A stretch of 64,000 nucleotides of DNA, taken from positions 1-64,000 of the forward strand of contig MGUU01000005.1 in assembly GCA_001800135.1 (NCBI GenBank). Direction: 5' to 3'. The DNA is from Elusimicrobia bacterium RIFCSPLOWO2_02_FULL_39_32. Lineage in GTDB: Bacteria > Elusimicrobiota > Elusimicrobia > 2-02-FULL-39-32. Shown here in pieces: positions 26,701-41,700 of this stretch. A model generated the notes under the pieces. It was given only the letters and a program-made list of their open reading frames with translations, was not told the DNA's origin and did not search any database. Position 1 is the first letter of the stretch. Each line of letters begins with the position of its first letter. The translations under genes and the position numbers were made by a program.

Positions 26701-29700
26701 CCTACCCATCAGAAGAGGAAAAAGATTTATGGAAAGAGAAAGGAACTCTTGTCATTTTCGGGAGCCCTCTCACATCAAACTACCGTTATGAATTCAAGAG
26801 GAGGGATGTAACTGTAACAAGCGATAAAGATTTTGCGTTCGCCCAAAACGCTCTTAAAAACCACTATGCATGGAGAATATTTTTTGAAAATGCCCTTGGA
26901 ATCGCTACCGATAGAAAGCTGGATGCTGGATACCTCATCAACAAAGAATCTTCCTTATTTCGGGAAGCAGAAGCTTTTGTGGAAAAGCATTCTCCGGATC
27001 CTACAAAACCCAGAATACTATTTAATGGTATGGGAGGTGAGTTTAAAAGAAAAGGGTTCGAAAGTGCTGAGCTGCTAGCTGAATTTATCTCTTCATTGGT
27101 TGAAAAAACTAATGGCTATGTTTTTGTTGTTCTCAATGACAGAACCAATCAAGAGTTGTTAGATAATTTGAGAGATCATCTTAAATCCAATTTACGTTTA
27201 AAAGCAGGACAGGCAGTTCTTCTTCCGCCTACACTAGAGGATAAATACCTTTCCAAGCATGTAGCTGCCCTTGTAGATATGGGGGTTACCGTTGAAGGCG
27301 GGATGATGCATTTGCTTTATGCTTTAGGGAAACCATTTGTTTCGCTTCATAATTTACCTCAACCTTTTACCTTCGGTATTTATGGCTATTATCCAGTTTC
27401 CGGCAGTGTGGAGGCTTATTTCCCGCTTGAGTACGATAAACGTACGCAAGCGCCAATTGAATTAGAAAAATCTTTTGGCTATCTGCCCGGAGAAAATGAT
27501 GAAATGAACCAAATTCTTGGCAAGGTTCAAGACATTCTTTCCATCGTACGTCAAGGTGTTCTCAAACAGCCCGACGCGATAGAGGTTGGGGATAAATCTT
27601 TCAAAAATCCTCCCACTAAACAATCAGGATTTACAACCACAGAAGCGGTTGGTTTTGCGACGATATTGATGGTTTTTGCCGCGTTGGTTCCTGTGGTGTT
27701 ATGTACGGTTAATTTTCCTTTCTATGTTTTAGGCAGCGGGATTTTATTGATTGGCCTTAAAGTATTTTTAGCAAGATTAAGCATGCACAGGAAGATTTAC
27801 GTTCACATGATCCAATTCCTTCATGGGAACTCTCTGGCTAACGTCCAAAATCTCAATCCCGAAAAGTTTTCCATTCTTGCCAATATCTACCAAAATTCCA
27901 TCTTTCAATTTAAGAGTCTCTTTAACCTTTCCAGTTTGAAATTGAATATACAACGCATCCGCATTTTGATCAAATTTTATATCCATAATTTATTCCTAAA
28001 TCTACCATCCGAACCACTAAATGTCAAGGAATGGCAAAAATCCACTCGCAACCTTTCACTCATCTTCAAATGGATTCTTAGGGTACCTAAGTTTGTCATT
28101 GCGCATCCAATGATGATTGCTTTCTTAATGCTAGGAGTTCATTGGATTATCCAAAACTTAAGTGGTGGTGAGCATACGGTGCAAATGTTGGGAACTGCAA
28201 TGCCATTTGTAGGAGGTCTCCTGCCGCAGCCAAGAGGGAAGAACCATTTATTCGCTGTAAAGGATTGGGATGAAGAAAGAAAAGCTGACTTTGTGAACCT
28301 GCTATTCTATAACTCAAATATTAAAAGAAGAATTGAAGAAGGATTAAAAGAAGGTGATTTTATAACCCTTAAAGATATTGGAGTTCATGCGATCCGCAAT
28401 CATGTGGCCGATATCAGCGATAGAGACATTAAACGGTGGATCGAAGAATGTAATCGTCGAGCAATTCAATCCTTTCGTGAGGGAAAAGAATCAGGTTCAA
28501 GTTGGATCGTCACGGCAGGTGAGATATTGGTTGCTGCCATTGAACATAGAGCAAAAGCGATAGAGGGCGCATTGGTCACAGCCATTTATTGGCAAGCATT
28601 AAATTATAATGAACCCCGACTTGCTGGAAAAATTGCGATTGCAGAACTCAAAAAAGGGATGAATGGTTCCAGCATTCATCGTTTGGAGACAGCGGTTAAT
28701 CATGCCTTTGGCAGGCATGCCCCAAAAGCAATTCGCACAATTGTTAAGCTTGCCATTGAAAATGATCTCCTTGATCTCAAAGTTAGGAAAATAAAGCAAT
28801 GGATACGAGCTCTTCAAAAATATCGGCATTATCTTGAAGCAGCGGAAATTGCAGTTGCACTAAGATCAAAGAAAAAAAGAAGCATCGAAGATACTAGAAT
28901 TAAAGAACTATTTGATCAATCCCTCAAGAAGGGACCTCACTTTTATAAGGATTCAGGACAAATCTTAAAACTGATGATGGAAAATGATGTCCATGGTATA
29001 AACGCAAATGATGTAAATAATTTTATTCTCTCTTCTTTTTTGGCTAGAGAATATTTCATAGCGGCTGAGGTCGCGATCTCTGCAATGCAACATGGTTTTG
29101 CAGAAAAATTTAGTGTTGATGTCATTAAAGATTCAGTTCAGCGACTGCAAGCAGAAGGCGGCAAGATATATGCCAGGGAGATAGTCCTAAAGGCGATAGA
29201 GGCTGGGATTGAAGAAACTGGTTTTAGTCTGCGAAGTCTCAAAGGGAGTATTGATGATGATTTGGATTATGGCAGAGATATAGATAATGCATGGCAAAGG
29301 GTTGTTGATCTTTTAAGGATGAAAAGAAAACTAGAAGGAGTGGATATCAATGATGCACACCGTTGGTTTGACGGATTTTTGGATGAAACATCTGTATATT
29401 CGGAGTCTATTGCACTCGGCGCAATAGAAAATAATATTGAGGGATTAAAACCAAATGATATTAAGATATGGATTGCCAAGTTAATTGCGCGTGGAAGATT
29501 AAGTGAGGCAGCAAGGATTGCTGCAGTTGCCTATCCGCTGATTTTTTCTTCTCAGAATAACAATCAGCTTATACCCACGATCCAAAATTCCTTCCGATTG
29601 CTCAGCCGATATCACTTATTGCCCATCAGCCAATTTCCAGAGATCATAAAAATGATAATTGCTTCCGGTCCTGAAGAATTTAACAAAAAGATACAGGAAC

Positions 29701-32700
29701 TGGAAAACCTTAAATCTGCGTTTAAAGAGGCAAATAAGAAACTGCCGAGGACGAGGCGCCATAACCAAAAAAAGTTTGAAGAAGAATATTCCGCCTCTCT
29801 TTATGCCTTAGAGATTTTGTTACCAGGCTCCCTCCGCCATTTAAAAGGTCTTTTGCACCAAAGTTCAAACCCTCAGGGTTCAATACGTTTTCTGGAATCA
29901 AAGAAAGAGGCTCTCCTAAATGAGCCTGTTTTCCAGTCACTAAAAAAATTAATTGATGAGTTGAATAGTCAAAAGGAGGGATCGAGGAAAAAAATCTCCA
30001 TAGATCAAAGCGCGATCTTCAAAATTATAGATATTGCCAATAGTTACGTGAACACAGGCAAAAAAAATGAATTTATCAATCAAATGAATGGGTACAGCAA
30101 GGATACCCCAATATCCGATCTAATCAAAGAACTGTCAAAAGGACTCCTAACCCCCCTTGCGGAATCTTTTGGCATAGATAAAGTAACGATTAGTCCCGAA
30201 GCGTATAAGAAAATATATTTTCCTTTTCTTAGCCGTCTTAATCAAGCAAAAAATAACATTGAGCATTCATCCCCGCATCGTTTCCCTGCATTTAAAGGAT
30301 TAATTAAAGCAATCCTTGAAGATCGGTTTTGGGGCTACATTGAAGATGAAAACCAAAATGACGCAACCGGCAGAAAAATTGCAAATCACAATAAAAATGT
30401 GAGGGGTCTTCTGGAAAAAACCGGAATCAATGTCTCAAGATGGTTAGGCAAAACTCCTCAAGAAAGGCAAGAGTCGGGTGAGATATTTTATGTTCCAAGC
30501 GGCATTACAAAACATGATCCCGTATCAGAGATTGAGAGTGTAATTGACTACCTACAAAGGACTCTTAAGTTAGGGTTACAAATAGAACACAGACAAGGGA
30601 TGGAAGCATTTCTTCAAGAGTCGGGGTTATCTGTAGAAAATAAAAAAGAACTTGTGCTTCAATTATCAAAACCCACTACCTTAACAAAGCTATTGCAGCT
30701 AACTCATCGCATTCTTTCCTTTGAAGAGGTTCAAGGGAATATTTTATATTACGAAACAGTTAATCACTTTAAAGAGCGTGTGGATGTTCTTAAAGCGCGT
30801 CTCAGCGCTACCGAATATCGCCAAGCATTAAGCCAAGGGAAACACTTCACGGTCCGACCTATTTTTAGAAATCCAGGGAATGACCTTTTTATGGGAGACT
30901 TTACAAGCTGCTGTCTAGCAATGAACTCCAGTCTATATCCCCATGCTATGGTCGAGCGACTAATTGATGAGGGGATGAATGTTATTGAGGTCGTGGACGA
31001 CTTAACTGGTAAACCGATAGCAAACCTCTGGCTTTATATTGCGGAAGATGGGAGTTTAGTAATCCAGAATATGGAAATTAACTCTGAATATGAAAAGCAG
31101 AGTCAACATCTGACGTTTGCAATCGGTCAAGGGATGATTAACTATGCGGCCGAATTCGCAAAACAGTTTAGAGCTAAAAGATTGTTGATTGGTCAGGTAG
31201 AACATGGAAAATATTTTACCAACGGCTTTGTGCGGAAAAGGTATGGAGAGCGAGTTGTACCCTTTGAATTAGGCAAGATAGGCGGCAGTTATGATGGTAA
31301 AAAATATTATCTCGATTCTGAACAAAAAGAGTCCGCTTACTTAGTGGAAGATTTTAGATCTGTATCCTCACCGAGTCTAAAACGTTCAATCCGCAAAACA
31401 GTAGTTTCCATTCCCAAAGGAAAATATTTCAAACAAGCGGGAATGTCGAATATAGAAACTGCAGGTCTAGGCATGGCTTTGATTTGGGTTGCTCTGGGGT
31501 TAGTTGCAGCAATGTTAGCCGGCGGGGCGAGTTTGATCGCAGTTCTCCTTGTTGCAGGCGGGCTAGTGACCGCATTCATCTCACTAAAAAATAGAAGTTC
31601 AAAAAAAATATCTTTGGCGAATCGTGGTTTAGAAATTTACGTTGATGGGATGGTCAATCATCTTTTGAATAGTAAAACTCCAGAATTCATGGCATCTAAC
31701 TATATTGCTGGTTTTATAAAAATCAGCGATGTGGATGAAAGTTTTGACTATGGCGACAGCTTGATTGGAAAAATTGAACAAGCCAAAACTCACTTAAAGA
31801 TAGCTACTGAAGATCCACTTGCCAGAAAACGAGTTGAAATTGCGTTAGAACTATTAGCTAAACACCCGCTTGCAAAAGAGCTGTCCGTTTTACAGTTTGA
31901 AGGTATTGCCAATGGGTTGGTCAAACATTTTAGCGGAAATGATCATGCCTACAAACCTTATAAAGAAAATTTGGATCATGCAGTAGAAAAACTGTATGAA
32001 CCAATGCGTCAAGAAGTTTTAAAACTCGTTCAAAAGCCTGAAGAGAAAGGGCTTACTGAAGAAAGAATAGAAGCTTTGCGGATGGCGATGGTCTCGGCAG
32101 GCATTATGAATTTGTTTGACCATACCCGCATGCAGCCGTTAGAAGATTTTGCAAACTCTTTAGGAATTGTCTTTGATTGGAAAGATCCCAACAGTTTCAA
32201 TCGCTTAGAACCTGTGATCAAAGAAATGGTCCTAAAAACCAAAGTTCAAGGACCCATTGTAGATGAGTTTGAACAATTCATCGCTACTCTTAGAAAAAAT
32301 CCTCAAGGAAGAATAATCTATTTTTTAGATAATCATGGGGAAGCTATCTTTGACCAGCTACCAATTGAACAACTCTTGCTTGCTGGATATAGCGTAACAG
32401 TTGTTGCCCGAGGCGAAGTGGTTCGAGATGACATAACCGAAGAAGAAGCAAGGGAAATGATAAAGAGGAACCCGGTCCTTGCTCCCTACCTAGAAAACAA
32501 ATCATTGTTAGTAACAACAGATGGCAGCTTTCTATTAGGAGCTGACCTGTCTCAAAGCTCTCAACATCCCGAATTCTTGGAAGCATGGGGCGAAGCAATC
32601 GCTTATATTGCGAAGGGCGCTGGAAATTTCCATACGCTTTACACTCAAAATTTATCCATTCCCGGATTCCATATCCTGATGTCTAAAAAAATTGGAACTG

Positions 32701-35700
32701 TGATTAAAAAATTAAATGAGGTTAAGGGAACGGACATCTCATTTAATACAAACCGTCTTATATTCGCTTATCAAAAAGTCCAGTATCCTCTACATTTAGC
32801 CTCAACGGATCAACCAGCGGATGATGATATTAGACATCAACCCGGGCAGAAACCAATCGGGAATTTTGAGGATGTGAAAGAATTGTGGGGCAAGATCGTT
32901 GATTTATATGGGAAGGAAAATTTAACTCATCTTGTGGCAGTGAAAACAGATGATATTTTAAGTAAGCCTATTGAAAAACAGTATGCATTTGGCGCTCCGC
33001 ATACCATACGTTTGGGAGAGGCATGCAGAATAGAAAGAGGGGATGCCTCGGGGTATCCCAACCCTCCGGAAAAACAGGAGATTCACTTACAGCTTAGAAT
33101 GGTTCAGAAAAGATACGAAGGAATAAAAATAAATTTTCAATTGTATATTGATGCTCTGCCCAATGGGGTTAAAGTTGCGAAAGTTGGAGTTACACAAATT
33201 CCTGAACACGAAACCAGACCTGTGTCGGGAAAAAGCTCTTTGCATTTAGCGCTAGAGTACGCGAAAAAAATGATTGGAATCGGAAAAAATTCCGAAGCCG
33301 CCTCCACACTTTCAGAACTTCTCTTAGATTTTTCCGGTTATTTGGTTAAGCTTGGAGGGACTGGGGACATGCAAAGAGATTTCGTGCCCAAGTGGGACGA
33401 GCGCTTTGGGGTACTAAGCCGCGTTCCCATACCAGATCTTCGCGATATTCTTGAGGAAGCCGGGGCGCTTTTAAAGTCCATTGAAAAAAAACAAAGTTTA
33501 AAAAAATTCATTGTTTCCGTTTATGCGCGGCACGTTATGCAGATGATGATGAAAAAGTTAAGCACTGAGGAACTGCAGACCGTAATTGATGCTTACTTTG
33601 ATTCCTCTGGACTTTACATGGGGGAATCCATGATGCTGATTTTTGAAGAAATGAGAGCGGACTATTCAGTACGTTTATTTGAAACGTTAGAAAAATCAAT
33701 GTCAAAAAAATCAGACCGGCCAGACCAATTCGTGTCCCCCCACAGCCATTATCGAGAAAAATATAAGGAGCTGGCAAATCGCTATCCAGAAATCCCCTTC
33801 TTTCCTTATCATGTGAACCTTCCGCTCAATTTGAAATGGGAAGATTTTGAATTTAAATTAGCGACTTTCATTCGACTGGGCGGCGGGGTTAGACTGTTGA
33901 TGGAAGCTAAGGAAATAAAAGAGTTGGGCGGGGCAATGCCGGATGCTGAAAAGACCAATGAAGAACTGAAACAGGAATTAAAACAGTTGGGGCTTGAATT
34001 TTTGGCAAGAGAATTTATAGACCCCGATGAAGAAAATATGAACTTTTACAATAGTTTTAAAGCAGAAAGGAAAATTTTTGAACCTTTAGAAGAAAAAGGA
34101 GAAATTTCAATTGGGGAAGCGAGGTATGAATGGGCCGCGGAAGGAGGGATTCAATGGAAAGGAGGGCGTTTATCCAGCAGGGTAAGCCAAGAAAGAGAAT
34201 TTCTTAAAATTCTAGGATTGCAATATACGGATATTGAGATTGCCGATGCTCTGGCGCGATATGCGGAAACCCTTCAGCAAAAACAAGCAGATTCAAAATC
34301 TTTACCCGGAGATGGTGTCGTGGAAGCCCATATTCTTCAAATAGTGATTGATTATATAAAAGAGCTGGATTTGCACTATCCCAATGAGGAAACTTGGGAG
34401 ATTATTGCTTTTCAGATGCACTCCTATGAATTCTGGCTGAATTATATAAGAGCCATTTATCGGAACAAAAACATGGATATTTCCGAACACGCGCTTTATA
34501 AGACAGCAGCGCTAGCATTGCTGTATGTTTTAGAAGCAGAACATAAAATAAATACTTTTACGAATGAAATCAAGCTCAATTCACTTGTAGATAGATTTAA
34601 GGGTGGAGATCAATTAGAAGAGGGCAGCGATCCTAGTTCGTTTGTAAAAGCATTTTTGGGCGGAGATGAGCTAAAATCCATCTTCCAGTGGAACCGAAAA
34701 GCGTATCAGGAATTGATGTTGTTATCGCTTCGTAATGACCCAAATTTAAGAACAGTTTATGATCGCTTATTCTCGGCAAAAGCATTTTCCCCAGATAGAA
34801 AAATTATTTTCAAACAGATTCTGGATAAATTAGAAAGTAACGAAGGTCCAATAGGTGACCAACCCGGGGCCATTGGGATTTGGCCGTTTAAAAATTTGGT
34901 TTTGATTGGATTTGTGGAAGGGGTGATTATCGTTGGGTTTTCACTTTTAACATTGATGGGGTTCATGCCGCACGCCCCTCCTGTATTTTTAGAAAATATA
35001 GATATCTTTTCTCTTGGTCTCTTTGTTGCCGCACTTCTAGTATGGTATCCCCTCTTAGTCCGCCTCCATTATTATTTTGGTATTCGTCAATTGAACGGAA
35101 AAATTTTAATTTCTAGGACAATTTTTGAAAAAAGAAAAAATTGGCTTATCTTTAGAATCAAACCATCTGCTGAAGAGCACTTTCATATAGTTGAAGATGA
35201 GAATGAATACCTAAACAATGCAAAAAAAGCTGCAAGCACAGCGCTCTTTAGTTTAATACCTATACTTATTTTTCCATTCGCCCTACAAAGTTTACCTGGA
35301 GTCAATCCCTATTTTATGACTGCGGTTGGAGCTATCCTTGGTGGAATCTTCCATGCCGCTCGGAACTCCCCTGCGCTGCATAGCGTAAAACTGGATACGG
35401 ATATAGACCGCATTGTTCAAGAAGAAATCGTCCATATTTTTAATGTAACTGGGGCTCCAGAACTTAAAAAGAAAATCAAACTGGTTATTATGAAAAACGT
35501 CTTTGATCCAATAATTTTATTATTTTTTGCAGATAGGATTCTTTCTGTTAGGATTCCTCCTTACATAGCTCTTTTAGCCATGGCGCTATATTCAGGGTTC
35601 CCTGTAAATCTCGCGCTTCCCCTTGCTCGTATTTTAATCTTTATTGCAGTCATTCAAGGACTATTTGAGACTTTACATTGGATAAAAAATTTTTATGGGA

Positions 35701-38700
35701 CAATATCCCCGCTCACAAAGACGATATATATACTTGGCTGGAAAGTAAGGGATGAAAAAGATTTTAGAACTCTGCTCTCCCACGAATTGACCCATTACAG
35801 ATACCCCGGGAAATTATTAGATCGTGGGACTAGATCCACTGGATATTTGGCATCCTTTTTTGAAACTGTTCGGAAAAGTGAACTGAACACTGCTAATGAT
35901 GACCCTGAAGATATTAACGAATTAGCAAAAAGGTTTGCAAGAACACATTTAGAAATGTACGGCGCAGCCGCTTTGCCTTTGCCCGGTCTTGCTTCAAGAT
36001 TCATGAAGCTGGCGAAAAAGCGAGCGGGCTTGGTACACAATATCGTTGGAGCGCTAAAGGCGGAGCCAGAATTCAGTTATCTTTATGGTGAGCTTCTAGC
36101 TTACGCTGCTTTGGAACTATTGGAAGGAGATCACCAAAAAGCATATCAAGTCGGTAACCTGCTGGCTCAGAAAGTAGAATTCGAAGATGCTGTCCGTTTG
36201 GTGGCAGGCAAAAAAATAGCTGACTCTCCAATTGGCTTGAGCGCCTCAGATTATTCTGCACCCAAAACTCTAACTACCACTGAACGAGAATATTTCAACA
36301 GCATCAGTTTAGAATCGCATTTGTGCGTTCTATTGAGCCGCACGGGTGTGTTTATGGAAAACAATATTTTTAATCCTGGACTAGCGGATCATGCCATCAT
36401 TGGCTCGTTTACGGATAAAGAGTTCGGCATTTTTATTCTTAAGACCGAATGGCAAGATGGATCGTCCAAAATCAAAAAAGAAATATTTAATTTTATTGGG
36501 ATACGTTTGGATACCGGGGAACCCATTTCAACCGCCAAAATTATTAAAGATGGATCGGATTATATTGTGGACAACGCTATTGTGTTGGATGGTTATGACT
36601 TTATGGAACAAAGAATTGCCGCGATGCTTCAAGCAGGAAGGATCATTGAATGGCGTTCAAGACCCATGGCTCAATTTACCGTTCGGGAAAAAGCGCTGTA
36701 TGATAAACTAACGGAAAATCATACTGTAGAGCGAACCGCAGGCGAAAAATCGGTGATGAAAGTTTCCTTGCTTCCACTGCAACAAATCGTTTTTGCTCTT
36801 GCCCAACCATCTAGACTTTCAAAAATCTTACCGTTGGAAGTGTCTATCGCCAACGATAGCTCTTCAGAAAACTACCCATGGGCACAGGACTATTGCCAAA
36901 CTCTGATTGCAAACATTCAAAAAGTGCTTCCCAAGGAGTTTGCTCCTTACTCTGGAGATATACCAAAACTTATCGAAGAAAAACAAACAGGCATGCTGCT
37001 AGGAGAGAGGGATCAATTCGTTCAACTAGTACCCTTATCGCAGAGTGGGGAATCGCAGTTAGGCGCACTCCCATCCATGATCCCTCGGAAAGTAATTATA
37101 GATGCTTTAGCTGAAGCATTTATGAGTGCGCCATTGTGGGCTCCGCATGGAGTTGAAGAAGGCCTATCTGGAAATGAATCAAATTTATATGGAAGGCTCT
37201 TAATAGCCCAGATTGAATTACTTCGCAAATTGTTGCCCGACATCACTGATCAGGAAATCATTCAAATAATTGGAGAGGATAATTTCGTGGCATACTTCAC
37301 GTTAACTCACCCAGTTAATTGGGATACATATTCTGAGGATATTTTACCTCCCCAACCCGGGGCCATGGGGATTTGGAAAACGTGGTTTGGAATAAAAAAT
37401 ATTGCGGTGATCAATCTGCTTGAAAGTTTTTTGTTCGGAGGCATTTTCTTCTGGCGGACGGAGAGTGTTTATGAATCCATGATGAAAATGATGGAAAATT
37501 ATTTAAGTCAGCCGGATTACTATACAACTACGGTTGTTTGGTCATCGGTGATTTCTGCCTTGAGCGTTCTCCCCATTGCTCTTCTTATTCTATTTTTAGG
37601 ACATTTCTTCTCTGGAATTGTTCAAGAAAACGGCATGTTGTTGCGATGGAAAAAGTTGGGCGGGAATGTAGAACTAAAAACCGATTTAAAAATAGCTCTC
37701 AAAGCGTCTGTAAAGGCAACCATTCGAGGCAGTTGGTCCATGATTCTTGTAATACCCATCGCTTTATTCCTTAACATTCTCTCTCCTTTGGGACCTTTGA
37801 AAATAAAAATGGCGATCGCCTTGGGTTTATTCAATGGCGTTTTCTTGCTATCGCAATTAGGGAAATTTTTTTCGCAGGCATCAATTGTACTGAAAAATAT
37901 GGAACACCATTTTGAAAAAATGGATGAAATCCTAACCTCTTACGATGAGGAAAAAAAAGGAGATGGCTTCCCTCACGCTGGATCTCAAGATACCCCTATT
38001 CTTGAGAAACCGAAGGATGCAACACCTATAGTATTGGCAGAAGATGAAGGGAAGATTTCTACCCCATCCGCTGCAGAATCTGCTGCAAAACCGGAATCCG
38101 AAGTTGAGGATTCAGCAGAAACTGTTTCAGAAAAAACAGCGATTCATAAAGCCCTAGAAATGGTGGAGAGTATGATTAACCATGGTCTATACGATTCGGC
38201 TTATCACTTGCTGACAGAGTTGTTAAACGATATCGCTGCAGTTGTCAAAAGACATCTTGATCTCAATACATTCACAAGGAAGTGGGATGGCAGGTTTGGA
38301 ATGACGAATGGCCCTAAAATTTTATTTAACCAATTGGATGGAGTTACAAGGAAAATAGGAGAGTTCCATGGAAGAATTATACAGGCTAGCAGGTCAGCTC
38401 CTGAACCAATACGCATTAGGATAAACATGATGGATTCTGATAAAGGATATAAAGGATATTTAAGTGCGGAAGAGACATGGAAAAAAATTCTAGAGCTCCG
38501 CAAAGAGAATAAAATTTTGTTTTGTATGACCCTGCTTTCTGAAAAGGATGTGGCGAAACCCATTGAAGATTACAGCGATGCAACTGATTTTGAATCTATA
38601 GGAATGGTGGGGATTGTAAGGGCGATTGATGAGGATATTGCAAGCCATTCATATTTAAGCGTGGATGGCAATGTTCACCCAATGCTGACCCAGCTTCAGC

Positions 38701-41700
38701 ATGAGCGTTATACAAAATTTCAAAATAAAGGAATCAGTTCCGAAATGTTTAAACTCAGAGCCGAGTTTCATATTTACGTGGATGAAGTTGAAAAAATTGC
38801 AAAAATAGTTTTGGTTGATCCGGATGATTCAGAATCTAATCTCCCCCCTTCTGGCCCAAAACCTACAAATCAATCTGGTTTTACTTTGCTTGAAGGTGTA
38901 CTAATCGGCTTATCGCTGTTTGGGTTAGGAACCATTGCTTACTCCATTTACCATGGATGGAGTTGGGGCGGGATTATTTTAAGCGCTCTTGCGGTTTTGC
39001 CGGTTGGAGGTATTCTTTTAGGTAAGTTTTATGATTTGTTTATGAAATCACTTGAAGGCGATGCTTTGGAAGGATATTTTTCTGTAATAAAAGGCAAAAA
39101 AAATACTCTGAATGATAGGGATAGGAAAGGAGAAATTAAATTCCAAAATGTAGGAGCCGACACTTTTTACATTATTGGTTCACGATTATACTACTTAGCC
39201 CAAAACTTCGAAGAGGCGAATCAATCTGGCGGATTCTTTGATGAATTGAAACTTTCTTCGCGAGACCGCGCTATTGTATTGAAACTGTATTATGATGAAC
39301 AAGGTTTGCCATTAAGCGATAAAACACGGGTGCATGACATTATGATGGCATTCCAGAATATATGGCGTTCAGGGAACAGAAATTTTAAGGTTCTTTCAGC
39401 AGAAGCTGTAATTCGTTTAATTGCAGAATATGTTCCAGAGATTAAAATTAACGACGCCGAAAAATCAGAGGGCGCCAAAAATACAAAAAAACTTGGGGAC
39501 GCTAAAGCTACAAAACCAGGCATTGCTCCTTTTTTAAGATCTGTAACTTCCAGACTATACAGAAAAGGAAATATCGAAATCCAAACAGAAATTGATCCTA
39601 TTGAACCATTGCCCCGCCAGTTTGATGATAATCCATTGCGTTCTGATATTCTAGAGGATGATAAGAAAACTGATAGAGACAATGGTCTCGCATCCACCAA
39701 AGATGAGTGGGCGATAGAAAAATGGGGAGAGGATTCGTGGCAGTATTATCTCTACACAACTGTAGGAGTGAACTTGGAGGTGGTGTATCAACTGCCAGTA
39801 CTTTTGGCGGTGTGGTTTAATTTAGATGTGCCTGTGGTAGTGGCAGTAACGGTCGCTTCGGCTTTTGTGTTTAGCGGCGCGCACAAAGGGAGGGGAGTTA
39901 CATATAGGGAATGGTTTGGCTCAGATAAAGGAAAGAAATTATTTTTCTGGGGCTTAGTTCTTGCAGGAGTTTTGGTCACTCCTGCATTTTTATTTTCTGT
40001 AGGGTTGGGAACCGCTGCAACTGGCTTAGGATATTATTGTTTGACTCACACTTCCCACAACGGCGCGATTCTTTTGGCAAGGAGGTATGTAAACAAAAAG
40101 TTAGACATAAGTAATCTGCGTCTGGATAGACTATTCTCTCCTAAATTCCTGCCGCAGGTAGTTGAGCTATTCCAAGATAGAAATTTGCATTGGCTTGAAT
40201 TGAGCTGGTTTTTCAGGCTTGCCTTTTGGCTTTCCCAATCTCCCCTTGCCTCGGTTGAGGAAAAAGGTGAACTATCCTTTATTGAAAAACTTAAAAAAGT
40301 AAATCTTCTTTATAGTATTCCAGAAATGTCAGCTTTATCGAATGTGCCCAAATCTACTCTGGGGAATATTTTATTAAATGGAGCCATCCCGACTCCTAAA
40401 AATTTAGAAAAGCTTCAGGGTCTTGTAAGTGAGATTGAACAAAAATACGATTTGCGCTTATTGCCCGATCGAAAGACTATGTTCGCAACACTAAAGGCTG
40501 TTGCAGAAAAGAACGGCAGAGACGTTACTGCGCGCGAATCCGGCATCCCTTACAACGCTATTTGGCAAATACTTAACGGTGATTTTCAGATGAGTCCTCG
40601 TGTGTATCGGCAATTTTATGATTTTATGATTGCCAGAGTGAACGATCGCTTTGAAATTCAATTAGAGTCTGATTTGTCCCCTAAATTGAGCGCGGATGCA
40701 ATTCTAGAAAAATTGGGGGTTGATTTAAGCGATCCCATAGACTCAGAAAGTAAACTGAGAAATATGTCTAAAGTATTTGAGAATCTTCTAAAGGATAAAG
40801 AAACGAATAAACACGCAATTGTAAAGTTGTTATCTATGATTACCAGGGATGGAAAACAATTCTTTCAAGGGTATTCAATAGAATCAATTTTGTCTTTGTC
40901 CGCAGCCAAGTTTATGAGCAAGTTCGAGATTTTGCTTTACCTTTACTCCTATAAAGATAACGGGGATTTTATTTTCAATGGAGGGGCTATTAGCGGAATC
41001 TTGCGCACCACTCGAACTTTAGAGGATATAAAAAATTTTATATTGCTTCTAAATAGAAAAGAAATTCGGAACGGGAATCACATTGCTCAAATTTTAAAAA
41101 GCAGTAAAAGTTTGGTTGATGCAGAACAATTTATTAATTATCTGCAAATTTTAGGTATAAAAAGCAGCGGTGATATTAGCGGGATCATCCATTCCAAAAG
41201 GAAGTTGAGAGAAGTAATCGAATTTATAAACCATCTTCGCGGCATAGGAATCCAATCTCCCCAACACCTTAGTCATATCATTGGGAGCAGTAAGAGCTTA
41301 GAGGATGTTAGCGCATTCATCGCCTACCTTATTGGAATTGAGGTTACCGGAGAGACAACGATCTGCACAATTGTGCGCAGCTCTCTTCGTTTGGACCAGG
41401 CGCAAATGTTAAGAACAAATATTGACAAGATCGGGCTGGATGGAATTCGAAAAAAATATGAAAGAGAAAATCAAGGGCAATTGAATTTTTACAAAGATGT
41501 TTTTGGAGATGGTTTAGATAAGCTGCCTTTGGCAGTCCTTTATTTTTTGTTGCCGGCAGAACTTAAAATGGATAAACGATTTAGGTGGAACAAACTTTCA
41601 TTTCCTTATTCGGATGCTCAGGTTCTGGCCACAATTTCCCTGAATGAAGATAGGACAAAAATTTTGGTTGGTTCAAAGGAATATGATCTGCCGCGCTACC

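Noticed and set aside
29722-29940. Antisense ORF of 72 aa opposite the helical region
   Set aside because: No motif or paralogue, and the sense sequence has normal protein character. Unlike the three accepted antisense genes it has no repeat or family support.
36391-36711. Plus-strand 106-aa ORF in another frame of the giant gene
   Set aside because: No start signal, family or paralogue; chance ORF in a long coding region.
38870-38930. True pilin gene at the GFTLLE motif
   Set aside because: No stop, start codon with ribosome binding site or frame break precedes it, so it is an internal segment of the giant protein.
40980-41410. CRISPR-like or DNA-level tandem repeat
   Set aside because: The ~36-residue periodicity is visible only in protein; the DNA units differ, so it is a helical protein repeat. 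No CRISPR array was seen anywhere in the window.
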